From Rhinopomastus cyanomelas (taxonomy: Eukaryota > Chordata > Aves > Bucerotiformes > Rhinopomastidae), in assembly GCA_013400115.1 (NCBI GenBank), contig VXBP01010397.1:124441-188440 (forward strand): a DNA stretch of 64,000 nt. Direction: 5' to 3'. The position numbers were made by a program, and so were the translations under genes. This document shows positions 35,167-47,725 of this stretch, one piece after another. Each line of letters opens with the position of its first letter. The stretch's first letter is position 1. The notes beneath the pieces were generated by a model. That model had not been told where the DNA came from. It made no database searches and saw only the letters and a list, made by a program, of their open reading frames with translations.

Positions 35167-38100
35167 TATATTTAGTTGCTTAGACAATAAAGGACAGATT
35201 TCCTGGCGCTTGCAAAGAGGGATAATGCTGAGCTATGCTAATCAGCATCATCTGGTGAGCCTGCCCTCCCTAGCAATTTGAATGAAATCCCAGTGAATTC
35301 ACCTCCATGTGGGACAGTCTGGTTTCAAACTGGTCCCCTTGCTGCAGCCCAGCTTCTGGTTGGCAGCCAGTTGCAGATCATACCAAGAATTCTCTCTTCC
35401 TCCAGTGCACTTTTCCCCAGCTCTAAAAAGAAAATCCCAAAAGAGAAGGAACGAGGGTTATGCCGAGCGAGATGTTTCAGGTCTTTGCTAGCTGTACTTC
35501 AGCAGTGGGCTAGGACGGTAGCTTGCCATGCACAGGGCACAGATGCCCAGTCTTTGAGACAGGCATGGAGATTGATTCTTGCTCGTTGCAAAGGCAGCAG
35601 GGGAAGCTGCAACTTCCTGATAGCTGTAAAGCACATCTTTCCTGCTGGATGTGTTAAAGATTGTCCTAGCTTCTCGGTGTGTTTGAGTGGCACTTACTCA
35701 GCTGCATAACACCCTCATGTCCACTGGAGAGCTCAATAATGAGGCACAAGGCCTTAATTAACCACTTGTCAGATGTTAGAGTTAATTCCCTTGCAAGGCA
35801 GTTACATGAAACCCAGACCTTCTGGAATCAGTAAGCCACAATTAGTCCTTAGCCAGAGGGAGTGTCATATTGCCAGCCCGGCCTGCTGACATCTGTTGGA
35901 GATCAATCTCCAATGTCTGAGAAGACCAAAGTGGAGGGTATATTATAGAGAGCTTGCATCTCCCCTCTCATGCTCCGCTGTGCACAGGAGCACAGCGTGT
36001 GCCGTGGGGAGCAGAGCATGTCTGAAAGGAGCTGGAACATGTACACAAATGGCAGCCACTCCCTCCTCTTTCCTCCTTTGTGCTACTTCCTCTTGACTCT
36101 GGGAAGACTCTGTATCTCCATTCCCTTGCATTTTCCTGTTGGAAGCTGTTGTCTTGTATGCCAGAAGTTCTCTGAGGTGAAGACAGCTGCCCAGCTGCCA
36201 GGACAGTGGGAACTTGCTCCACAAGTAAAGCTGCTGAGCTCGGTGCTCATCTAAACCCCAGGGATTAGTAATACTTCCATGCATCCAGAAGACAACGAAT
36301 AAAACCAAGACAATGAAAGCACACCAAGGCTGCACTAATGCCACAACTCTGGAGGAGCCTAGCTCCAAAAGTTCCTGCTTTGCCAGCAGTAGATAACTGG
36401 GCTGAAGACATGCAAGAGTTACGCCTCCCTTCCTTGCTGTGCTTCTGCAGAATCACGGATAAACCGTGCAGGAGTCAAGGAAAGCCTGATGACATTAAGA
36501 ATATTAATATCATGAGTATCAAACTGTACTTTGGGCACATCTTTGCCATTTCTCTAAGCACAAGAGTTGTGTGAGCAGCAACACAAGAAAAACTTAAGTC
36601 ATTACAGACTCCCTGCAACACACACAGACAAATACAGGCTTAGTTTGCCACTGCCTTGCCCCCAAAAATGTGACAAGGCAGAATCCAGCTGGAAGATAAT
36701 GACCTCTGGACTAGAAAAAGTGGGTGAAAATCTAGGATTTCTTGGTCTGGCTTCTTCTGGAGGAAATCCCCTTCTCTGGTCAGCTGCAAGACTAGGAGGG
36801 GAGACAGCAAGCTGGCAGTTTTGTTAGTAATGAGAGGGAAAGATCTCCCAGAGTGGGCTGGAACAGAGACAGACAGGGACACACCAGTACCTAAGAGCAT
36901 TCTTTGGTTCCCCAGAGCAGGGGGCTCAGGCTTGCCAAAGCCACATCCTTTCCCAGCCCAGTGGGCAGGATTCAGGGTTGGGACAGTGACTTTCTGTTTT
37001 GTTACCTGGTGAATCAAACTAGAATGAGGCAGCAAGGGAACTGACCTAAGATTCTGGAAATAGCCATCATGCTTCAAGAGCTGACTCGAGACAGCAGATC
37101 ACCTTCACAAGTGCTAAAACCTCCCCCAGCTCCAGCACACAGCCAGGCCAAGCCAGCTTCGACGCAAGTGAAGCACAGAGACAGAAGTTTCCTGCTCAGC
37201 CACAAAAAGAAACACTTCTTGCCCATCCAGTGGAAAAGCACTGGCTTGCCTTTCACCTGAATCTCGGAAACCGCTCTGAAATTTGCAGCAGAACTGGGTG
37301 TATCCCTCTGTTTGCCTTTTCAGCTCGTGTCACTGGATGCCAACTTTCTGCTCAAAGGAGGGAACCCTTCAAATCAGGGATGCATATCTCTTGGCAGTGG
37401 GTGCCAAGCTCTCCTTTCCAGAATCCTTCTAAAAAGAGCGACATGAGGGGGCAAAGTGAATGAGAAGCAGATGGCAGCAGACGCATCCCAGCAGAACGAT
37501 GGATATCTCTGCTCTGACCCACCAGGGGAAGGTTTGGGAGCAAACGCCTGTGGCATTCTGTTTTATTGTGCAGAGTGTTTCTTTCTTATTTACTCACATT
37601 TTGGCTTCTTTTGGCAGCCTATTTCCAAAGGGCAAACAGCATGTACTTTATGTGCCCTTCTTCAGCAAGAGAGACACAGATAACTGGCAAGGACGGAGCT
37701 AAATATTACCGGGGCTACATCACTGTCAGTACAGAATATATTGGTCTTACGTTAGGAAAACCATTAAAATGAAGGCCCAGGCATTCCCATTTTCACAGCA
37801 AGGGCACATCTGTGATAGAATACCGCGTGCTGCCTTCAGTCTTTCTCTTCTCATAGAGCCTAGACAGAAGTGCTAAGCGTATCATTGTTGAACACTCGCA
37901 GATCATCCTTTCATCACTGGATCTGGAATTTACCTCGGTTTCTTCTCTAACTGGTTATGTAGCTCTTCGTGAACCAAACATCACTCTCTACACATTTGCA
38001 CATACTCCTGAGACATCAGCCTCTTCCTTATGCCTTTTCTCAGTCTATTCCTGGGACAGCCCTAAGCCGTTTATCTGAAGACATCCAACATCCAACAAGC

Positions 38101-39436
38101 AGTTGTCCTGCTCTTCTTCAGACTGTCAGAAAGAAAAAGAGAAAAAAAACCAACACAAAAACAAAACAGAAAAAAAAACCAACCCAGCAACAAAATCCCG
38201 TATATCTTTGATATCTTTGGCCTCTCTTCTCTTAATGTCTTTTAGTGCAGCCTAGAATCCCTATATCTGGATGAGTAGTCCCTGAATAATTTAGGTCTAG
38301 GATGACTGTAAAGCAGGGTACAGACACTCTGAGCCTGAAGCTACAAATGCTATTAAAATCCAACAGGCACAAGAAGAGGGCTGTGTAAAAAAGCCCTCAG
38401 ATTTAGGGTGCAGAGCACCCTGGGAACTCAACACAGTAGTAAAGAGGTCAGGGCAGAGGAAGAGTCTTGGCACACCCCTCACAGGCAGCATCTACCAGCA
38501 AATTTGCTGATTCATCAAAACAGCCAGACGAAAGCCAGGGACTAACCTCACCGTACACAGAGATTTAACAGGTCTCTGAAGAAAATGAAATAAACACAAC
38601 GGCTGCCTTCCAAAGCTGCTCTGGTTTTTCTCCACACAAAGATGACAAAGCCTCCAGGATAGCAGAAGGGATTCTTACCTTTCCATTTCTTTTGAATAGA
38701 GTTTCCTGGAACACAAATAACCAAATAGAAAGTAGAAGGACAGAAGGGCACCCTCTGTGCCCACAGGATATTTTGGCTTGGCTGCAGACGGTGGTGGGAC
38801 CCTGCATAGTTTCCATCTAGGTGAGTGTAGAGACACTAGCAAATAATTAAATCCTTTCCCTGTTGTCAGCAGCAGCTACCGAGCTCTAGATTTGGGACAC
38901 ACTACTCACCTCCTCTGGTACTGTGCAGGTAACAGATTCTCTGAGGAAGGCCTTTCATGCCTGAATGGTTCTGTTGCCAGCAGCACCCTATTGAGAAACT
39001 GTGGATCTGGATAAACATCACATTCTCGGGGGACACACCTGCAGCCGGGCACAGAGCAAGCGGGTCAGTAACGTGTGTCTATCTAGAACACGGAGCCATC
39101 TGCTTTTCTCAGCACCCAGATCATGAGCCTGGACTTCATGACATTCCAAGCCTTTCTTTTTTCTTGAGAGCTGTTACCAGTGGTTTAGAGCAGTATTTTA
39201 ACCAAGTTGTGAAGAAGAACAAGAAGCCAACGGTTTTTCCCACTGCCCAATTGCACAATGTTTCCACTCTTAGGTTCCAGCTGCTGAACACTGACAGCAG
39301 GTTTCTATGGTTTAAAATCTCAACTTGTTCTGTAATAAAGCAGAGCCAGTTGCAGAGGCTTCACATGGGCAGTTGATGGCACCTGATAGGCTTATTGAGT
39401 CTTTCTCCAACTTGCAGTCCCTGCTCCTTTCAGCCT

Positions 39437-39557
39437 TAAACCCGCCTGGATGTGTTCCTGCGTGACTTGGTCTAGGTGATCCTGCTGTGGCAGGGGGATT
39501 GGACTGGATGGTCTTTCAAGGTCCCTTCCTGTCCCTAATGATTCTGTGCTGCTGTGA
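39437..39557 (+). mobile_element. CR1 3' end, first copy of a 121-bp direct tandem
   Basis: Starts TAAACCCGCCTGGATGTGTT within the last ORF2 codons, passes the GTGACTTGGTCTAGGTGATC stop region, then GGGGGATTGGACTGGATGGT and CCCTAATGATTCTGTG, ending in a GCTGCTGTGA tail. The next copy begins at the same internal position. Confidence 0.93.
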
Positions 39558-39680
39558 TAAACCCACCTGGATATACTCCTGAGTGACTTGATCTAGGGGG
39601 TCCCGCTGTGGTGGGGGGATTGGACTAGACAATCTTTCGAGGTCCCCTTCCAATCCCTAATGTTCTGTGATTCTGTAATT
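39558..39680 (+). mobile_element. CR1 3' end, second copy of the tandem
   Basis: Starts TAAACCCACCTGGATATACT, at the same CR1 position as the previous copy, and continues through GTGACTTGATCTAGGGGGTC and AATCTTTCGAGGTCCCCTTC to the tail TTCTGTGATTCTGTAATTTT. Identity to the first copy is high but clearly not complete. Confidence 0.93.
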
Positions 39681-41100
39681 TTGAAGTATTTCACATTTTA
39701 TTAAAGCTAACAGGATATAAGCACTATAGACTCTCCCCTCAAGATGAGCATTGCTGGCATTCCACTTGTTTAAATTATTACATTTTCAAGGGCTGATTAA
39801 CCTCTGCCCATCTTAGTTAAGAGTTAAGAGAAGAAATGGGATGTTGGGTGTTTTACTTCCCAGGCCAAAGCAAAATGATGCTTCTGGAAGACTGGCTCAG
39901 TCTTACATTGCTTTTGTTCTTTTCTCCTTTGGGAATCTGTGTTCCTGGCACATGATTTTCTTTCATCGGCGATATCTTGTGCTTGACATTTCTTCTGGCA
40001 AGTTGCATTTTCAGTGAGTTGATTACAGGGACTAGCTTTCACATTCTACTAATGTAAAGTCACTTGCGAATTACTGATCTCCAACAGACTGCAAAGAACA
40101 CAGCTTCCATTAAAGAGGAATTTGCAAGTTTACATTAAAATTTAATAGCAAGGAATAGGAGTGGGGGTTTTTTTAATTAGTAAATGTCGTGTTTTCAAAA
40201 CAGACATTCTTTGCTGGAATAGAATTCCAGAGAGACTAAATCATTCTGAAGTTAGACTTTCCTTTGGACTTCTTTGGAGCATTTCATGGAGCTTGTAGTT
40301 TATTTGAATTATTTTTCTCTTCAGTCTAAAACATTTCAATAATGCTAACAGTACTTTTCAAGCCATTTGAATGTCTTTATACAGACTGTAATACTGCGTC
40401 TGGACTACCCCAAAATAGAAGTTTCCCACATAGTTACTTTGATATTTCAGAGGTCAAGAAAATTTACAGAAGTTGCATTCTACCAGACATCTGAGGTTTA
40501 AACAATTTCCATCTACTCAAGGATCATTTATTTAAATCCTCTCTAGAGTTCTGACAGCATGAGAAATGCATTCTTGGCAACTCTACCTGCAATGTTCAGC
40601 TGAACATTGATTCTGAGCCTGGATCCAACTAAAGGATTACTCCTGCTCCAGACCCAGTTTTGGTCTTTTTGTCCCATCACCGTATCCAGGAGCTCTTCAG
40701 CTGAGTTCCTCACAGAAGCAAAACCTGCCACCGGGCACTGCTGCACTGATAAGGTTTTTCTCCTACAGGTTGGCACTTTGGGCTCGTTTTTACCAGGAAA
40801 TCTATCCAAGTGAATGGTATTGGAGGGTGATGTCTGCCCTCATCACTCCCTGCTGGCATGGACACTGAGGATTGGGTTCAGATATCAGGTGAAGGGTCAG
40901 AGTATGAGAACAGGCAGCAGGAAAGAGGTACAAAAAGAGAAAAGGGGGAAACCTGAGGCGTGTTTTGTTAGGCTAGTGGGACCGGGGCACCACAGCCTAA
41001 TTACTCTCTCTCATTCTTGCTCAATCACATTCCTGTGCTACAAGCCAGTTGCTCTCAAGATCAGGCAATTTCAGAAAAGGACACAGTAGTTACTGAACCT
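39681..41100. other. non-coding tract, no gene recognised
   Basis: Short frames up to about 91 codons with no family match, and no named repeat. Confidence 0.55.
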
Positions 41101-41166
41101 TGGGGGTTGGACTCGATGATCTCTTGGGTCCCTTCCAACCCCTAACATCCTATGATCCTATGATCC
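41101..41166 (+). mobile_element. CR1 3' tail fragment with ATCCTATG tail
   Basis: TGGGGGTTGGACTCGATGAT, then CTCTTGGGTCCCTTCCAACC and a tail of two ATCCTATG units and a partial third. Only about 66 bp of the CR1 end are kept. The tail differs from all other copies here. Confidence 0.88.
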
Positions 41167-44100
41167 TTGGTGTGGTCACCACAGTTTTCAATACAGGCAT
41201 GTGAAGAGTTGGCAGAAGGACACCAGAACAAGTTTGATTTGATATCTCAGAGTTTAAAAAAAAATGAAGAAAGAAATCCTTTTACCCTTCTCCTTTGCTG
41301 CCTGTAGGGCAGGTGCAAGCTGACAGCTCCGTGACTATAAATTGCTGCTGGAGCCATTGAAGCCTTCTCTTCAAACCAGATGCTCCTCTTTCCTGCATGA
41401 GTAGCAGAACACGTGCCCTGACCGTCTCCAGCTATTTTTAAAAGATGGATTTCTTCATCACTTGTTTATAGCTGTATGTGTTGAAAAAAAACAGATTTAA
41501 CTTAAAAGAGGAAACAAATCTCTGTGAGTCAATATGTGTCCTTTGGAGGCACAGGAGAGATCTGGAGAGTTAAAAAAATATCTGGTTTCTTGTGTGAAAC
41601 CATAAAACTAAATGGAAGAGTTCAGCGTAAAGGGATTTAATGGAGTTTTTTGGTAGTTTTTTTTTTTGTTAGTTAAAAGTCAAGAAGAATGCTAACAGAA
41701 AAGAAGCTACCCCAGTAAAAATTTCAGGCCATTATGCTGCAGCTGCAGTTTTCTTAGCAACAGCCGTGTCATGTGCTCAATCAGCTATGTAGGAGCTCGG
41801 TCCTTCCCAGGTCACCCAAGGATAACATCCTGAGACTGTGGACTCTGTTTTAAGAAATCATTTCACAGGCACCATGCTTCCAACCGCAGACTCAGTTCTC
41901 CAGCTCGCCTGCAAAGACGCCCTAAGTTTTGCATCTGTACGGAAGAAAAGAAAAAGCAGAGGAAGCACCCATCCACAGCTTGGCGTGAGTCTGGGAGCTC
42001 TGATACAAACAGCAGCCCCCCAGTACAAGAATGACAAAAGTATGGTTGTCAGAGCTGGAGAACTTCCCGTTGCTTTGTCATTCACCAGCTGAAGACAGAG
42101 GAAATACGTGATGTTGCGATACAATTGTTATTTCTCCATTCACAAGGACCCAGAGCCATGAGCAAACTGCACAGGTCCTCCCAAAGTAAGAAGCAATAAA
42201 ACTTTGCTCCTCACCACGCCATCTCCAGAGCTGATGAAATATCTTTGTTCGCTTGCATTGAGATTTGTGTGGGTTTCCTAGGCTGCTCTTCCCTTTCTTT
42301 GATGTTGGTCTCAGACAAAATGAGGTCACTTTTGGCCAGAGGCTGGCACCAGGCACAAGAGCAGCAGCAAGTGAATTTTACCGATAATTAATGACACGCT
42401 GGCAGTGAATGGCTGGCCCTAGGAATCCCTTTGCCCAGGCCTGTGGCCAGACCGGAGAGAGCAAGAACTTACACTCAGTCCAAACGTACTTCATTCATTT
42501 GTCTCCTTCCTGCCCAGTCCCATGTTGCCACCTGTCTTCCCAGTCTATCCTGTTCAGCCCCATACTCCTCCATCCCCTAAGAGTTACACACATAAGCTCC
42601 CTGCATATCCACAGTTTCACAGTGCCAGATGAACGAGCCACACGGCTACCTGTTCTAATAGGATAGGTAAAATATTTTAGAGTCTGCCAAAATCTGGAAA
42701 TCTTTTGGGTGTTCAGATCAGTCCAACGTGGCTGTCAGTATGTAACTGCTTCCCACCACCAGGCTCTACATTACATTTATTCCAGGACTTACTAAGAAAA
42801 CTATTACAGTCTCTATTATAAACTTGTTTTTTAAAAAGCAAGAGGTATCGATAGCTTAGCATCACTGTAACAAAGGAAAGAGCTCGAACTCATCGTTACT
42901 CCTGCACCCAGCTTTGATTGCCCAGAAGTCTGCACTTTAAAATAAAAAGGAACAGTACTGGGTGATTCCTTGATCTCCTGCAAACAGACGTGTCCTCTCC
43001 ACCTCTCGCCGCCACTGCACCAGACCTTGGTCTGGATCAAACCACTGCTGTTCAGCCTCTTCAGGCCTGAGTTTTGGTCGCTTCAGTGCACTGGATGGGC
43101 TCCAAGAGCTTGTCACACTGCTGCAGCTCTGCTGGGGAAGTTGCATTTCTTCCCCTGTTCCAGGTTTGCCTGGGAGGTTTTCTGTATGTATTCGCAGTGA
43201 TTTAAGGAGGAGATGACGCAGAGGAGCCGGCGCTGGAGCACTAGCATGCTGTGTGCGGCAGCGGTGGATAAGAAGCATGTGAAGGAAGTGAGTTATCCAC
43301 CCCCACACAACCAAGGCAGGGATTTGATTTCATTGCCTTTCGGGTTTTTTTTCTTCTTCGGGTTCTTTCCTCTACGCCTGGACTTGCCATTGTAATGAAA
43401 CCTTTTTGCACTGGCTTCACCTCCAAGTTCCCCTGTCTCCTTCTCTGTGTGTGTCCGTGCAGCTGGGTCCCTCGGGTGTTTATTCTGCTGCAGAGGAGTG
43501 CAGTGATGTCTGGGTAGGATGTCCAGAGATAAATCTGGCTTGTGGCAAGAGTTAAAAAGATTACAGCAGGGCCTTGTTTACCAAAGAGAAGGATCAGCTG
43601 CTGTTCTTGGAGTTTGTTTAAAAATTCTTTTTTTAACCATCCTACTTTGTGTTTAGGATTTTTCCCCTGGCTAAATAAATAACTGGTAAGGTCTCCATTG
43701 ATCACCTCCATCTTGTCTGTGTGCCTGAGCGGAGAGCAGGGGAGGATTTGGTACCTGGTGGTTGACTTCCCACAGGGGTCACAAAATTCCTAGGAAAATG
43801 TTGTTAAGCATCAGGCAATGACAGAGTTAAATCTGGACCAAATTAATGAGGACTAACTGTGAAAAGGTGAGAGGAGGGTCACTTATGATAAGTAATACGC
43901 TCCTGAGGACATTCAAATCTAAACTTCTAATCTTCTGCCTTCCAGAATGTGGCCTCAGCAGCAGCAGCTATTGGCGTAACCTGCCATCTCTTCCTTCCCA
44001 CAACAGCAGCCCCTGGACCAAAAAAAGTCCCCAGAGCAGCAGCAAAGTCTCTGGTATGTAAAAGAGCCTGTCCAAACACAAGGAAAGGTCTTCCCAGCTT

Positions 44101-44602
44101 TTTTACCCTGAAAAGCTGAGAAAACAGGGGTGAAGAGGAAGCTAATGCTGACCTCTGTTGACAAATTAATAAATGAAAAGTTCAAAGACAGCTTTTGGTT
44201 CAACCAGTCCTTCCCTTGTTATACTTCCCAGTGTAAGTTTCCATCCTAACCCTAACACTACCTGTCCTTCTCTAAGTTCACACTTTGCAGGGACCAACAG
44301 CAATGCCTGGTGTTTCTGCAGCCAATAGTCAGTACTCATCAGCATTGCCTCCACGGGCACGCAAACATTCATCGCACTCCCGTTCATTGCTCTGGCTCTG
44401 TGGTGAAGAAAGACCCACGTGCTGTGGCTGAGCTCAGTTCTTCAGGATTACCTGGGAGTGTAGCACATACGACGATACGTCCTTTCCCAGTGGTGGAAAC
44501 CATTTTCTTTCAACACACTAAAAATCTTCCTGTGAATTGAGTCAGCTAGACATGCGACTTTACATAGGAGAGAACAAGCTGAATCTCAGCGCAACCCTGT
44601 TT

Positions 44603-44615
44603 GGGGGGGGGGGGG
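44603..44615. repeat. G13 homopolymer
   Basis: Thirteen consecutive G followed by TAAAAAAAC. Confidence 0.9.
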
Positions 44616-45014
44616 TAAAAAAACAGTGCTTTGTTCAGCTGGGATTTCCTAAGATAGAGTAAAAGCAAGGGATGACACAGAAGGTGAGTAGAACTCACTT
44701 TAGCAGCAGACCACGAATGCATTTGAAGGTGAAGTGGGTGTTGCTTTTAAAAAAAAGAGCAGTGATGTGTTTCAGGACCTTAAAATCTGGTTTGTTTTTC
44801 AAGCCATAATTAACTGCAGAGACCTGAGTGCAGACATCATTGTATACGACCTCTTTACCAATGCTTACCAGGAAATAATAAGCAACAGGTTGCAGGTCCT
44901 AAATGAAACAGAAGCTACCCACATTTACATTTCTCTTTGGAATAAGAACTCCACCTTCAAAGAAGGAATTCATTCTTTAGTGTCTCTTTACTGAAAAACC
45001 AGCACTGTGAAATA

Positions 45015-45053
45015 GAGGCTCACTTGCCCTACATAGAGCTCACTTGCCCTTTG
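45015..45053. repeat. two-copy 20-bp tandem repeat
   Basis: GCTCACTTGCCCT at 45018 and again at 45038, with flanking ATAGAG shared, gives a period of 20 bp. Confidence 0.85.
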
Positions 45054-46691
45054 CTAAGAAAAATATCTGGAAAGACTGAAAAGATCTTTTACAAAATCAT
45101 ATAACAAGACAAGATCTTTCCAGTGGACAGTTAAAACTATGAGAGTTAATGTGCTTTGGTCAAGAACTTTTTTCATTTTGAGTTAATAATTTGTTCAGTT
45201 GACCAATTATTCAGTCAGCTACGGGTATTTCCAATTTGTAGAGACACTTGTGGCATCTTCAAGTTGAGGAAATAGAAGAATGGTCAAAGATCTTGTTATC
45301 CAGACAGACAATTTTTTTGATCCTGTCCTTTCCCTGCCCTTGCAATGACAAAATGGTCAGACCAAGACATGCCCAAAGGGCTACGTTAAGGTCGTGGCAC
45401 TTCAGATCAAGTTTAGCACTGACAAAACTACTCTTTTCCCAAGAAGCCTAATCCGTTCCTATTTTTCAATTGCCAGATCTGAATATTTGCAAAGAAGGAC
45501 TGAAGGAATGGATTTGCCTCATGCCAGCCCTTCACCTGCTGCTAACATCAACCCCTGGACTTCTTCACTCAGCGGCGGCAACGCCCAATTAGCCTCATAC
45601 CTGCGAACTCCTTTCAAAGTACTGCCAAGCAGGTTTTGCACAACTCCTAGTGAAGTCCATTAGAAATACAGTGGCTCAGGTTTTCCTTCCACCCCTTTTT
45701 CCCTTTGGGTTGGGATGAGCACAGGAGGGAGGCAGATGCTCAGACTGCTTTCCGGTCCTCTATCTCTAATGGCACTGTAATGAAGCTGACAGAACTGTTA
45801 GGATTAGTTTAGTGGTGGAATTAAGCATCTGGACAAAAATTGGATACGATGGATTTTCCCCATTAAGGTTTTTGGTCTGAGCCCAAGATAAATGATTATC
45901 AGTGTGATTACAGGGTGATTATGCTAAGTTAATTAATGGTATGTAGCTTTATTTGCCACATATTCTCTTTCCCCAAAGATTCAAAGAGTGGCTTTGCCTG
46001 ATGGTCCTCCCCTCCTTTAGCACTATATTTCTGCACAGACACTAGTGCGCTCTGGAGGAGCTGAAAAAGGTGCTTACTTACAGAAGATATAAGCAGATAT
46101 ATGGACTTGAGGACTGATTTGTCTGGCCTCTGATCTGGAACCCAATGGGCCTGTGTCTGCTTAGAGCACCTGAAGAGGTGGCCCTGAGGTATTTCTCATA
46201 ATTGAGAGCTGATCAGTATGTGGAACTCAGTGAAGCTGCAGCGCTGATGGGGACAGAGATATGTCATTGCCCAGACCCTCTTTCCTTTTCATTGGAGAGA
46301 AGATGGATCATTGCAGGCTGACAGAGGAGACCTGAAGACAGTGTGCAATGAACATGCCTTTGTTCCCCAGTAAATCTGTTCTCTGTATAAACACAAAGAT
46401 GGAATTAACCAAACACACGGGGCAAAGTGCTCAAGAGGGAAGAAAAAGAAGCAGCCAAATGAAATAACAAATCACCCAACAAAAAACCGTCTGCAGTCAC
46501 ACTTGAAAACTCTCTGGGTATTCAGACCAGCAACTTCATTCTTCTCTCATGCCTGCCTCTTCCCACCAGGAACGGTTACACCAAAGGAAGGTTGAGAAGA
46601 CAGCAGGCATGTGTGTGCCTCCATCTTTGGAAAGGCACCACCTATATGAATGCACCATGGTTCAGAGGTGGCACAGAGACCCTCATGTGCT

Positions 46692-46727
46692 CCCCCCCCC
46701 CCCCCCCNNNNNNNNNNNNNCCCCCCC
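46692..46727. other. assembly gap inside a C homopolymer
   Basis: Sixteen C (46692-46707), thirteen N (46708-46720), then seven C (46721-46727). The gap most likely reflects sequencing failure in a long C/G run; the true length is unknown. Confidence 0.95.
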
Positions 46728-47624
46728 AATAACTGTGGGGTGACTCCCATTCCCACTGAGCACTTAGAGATGAAGAGAGAGACCAGGCTGTGCAAGTAAC
46801 CTCTTAACAATGAAGCAGTCTTCATTTCAGGCTCATTTCAGGACAGTTGTGAAGCACTGTTCTTCCCCCTTGGTTTGGATGGCTCATACCACTGGTATGA
46901 GCTTTGTTAAGCGCTGACCCAATCTCGTTACAGGTCTTGGTCAATCTCATGCCTTTTAAGATTTTAATTACTAGAAGCAGTCAAATATATACGTAAATTT
47001 TTATCTCATTTTGCTAAACGAGACTTATATGATTGAACTGTACTGCCTTTGGCCAATAGCTGGCAACACTGAAAAGCTAAAACTGGTAAGATAGGGCTCA
47101 AAACACTTCAGGCTGAAAGCAGACAGTTGACCCTCTAGAGAAGACATAATTAGTCAGTGCTAGGATACGTAAGAGTAATGTTATTAGGCATCAGAAAAGC
47201 CCCTTGCACAAATAGTGTTCAAGTTTGTGAAAGAGATTATGTCATGAGTCATGACTTCTTCACCATGCGTATTTCCTGGTATTTAGCAGGGGAGGTTGGC
47301 AGCCCTTCATTACTTAGCTGTTATGGAAAAACAAACATCAGACAAAAAGTATGAAAAAATAAAACTTACTGGGAGTTCATCATCAAAATTTATCTTAAAA
47401 ATGCCACAGAGGTGCCTTTCAGGCCTTTGGTCATCCTATCACATTATGGTTCCCTAGCAAAGTGCTCAGGATTTCTCCTTTATTTAGAAAGTCTCTTCCT
47501 ACCTGTTGCCTTTGGGCTTCTTTTCTTTCTCCCCAGACTAAGGCAGGTCTCACTTTAAATGGGTGGGGACGTTGTCGTTTTGAACTACTCTCCCTCCTAC
47601 TGCATTAATTACTTCTGAAAGTCC

Positions 47625-47725
47625 TGGCCCAAGTGACTTGCTTGCATCTGTGGCAAAACTAGAAGAGAGTCCCCGGGGTCCTATTCAAATGCCTGCCCTA
47701 TAAAATCATTCTTCCTCTATGAAGG
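47625..47725 (-). repeat. possible ancient MIR-like relic
   Basis: GGCCCAAGTGACTTGCTTGC, then ATCTGTGGCAAAACTAGAAG, GAGTCCCCGGGGTCCTATTC and AAATGCCTGCCCTATA follow an antisense MIR-type order (aagtgacttgccc, agtggcagagccaggaatagaaccc, tctcctg, gccct...). Divergence is high. Confidence 0.4.

Larger units (their letters stand above)
32806..39436. other. non-coding tract, no gene recognised
   Basis: Contains a G15 run and a MIR-like relic (listed separately). Several overlapping frames of 140-145 codons (35278-35709 plus, 35943-36368 minus, 36640-37077 minus, 38957-39376 plus) show no domain and no shared exon structure. An A-rich tract lies at 38130-38190. Confidence 0.5.

Noticed and set aside
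43241..43711. 156-codon open frame on the minus strand
   Set aside because: No family signature, overlaps another frame (42937-43314) in a different phase, and ends in low-complexity lysine/arginine-rich sequence from a T/C-rich tract.
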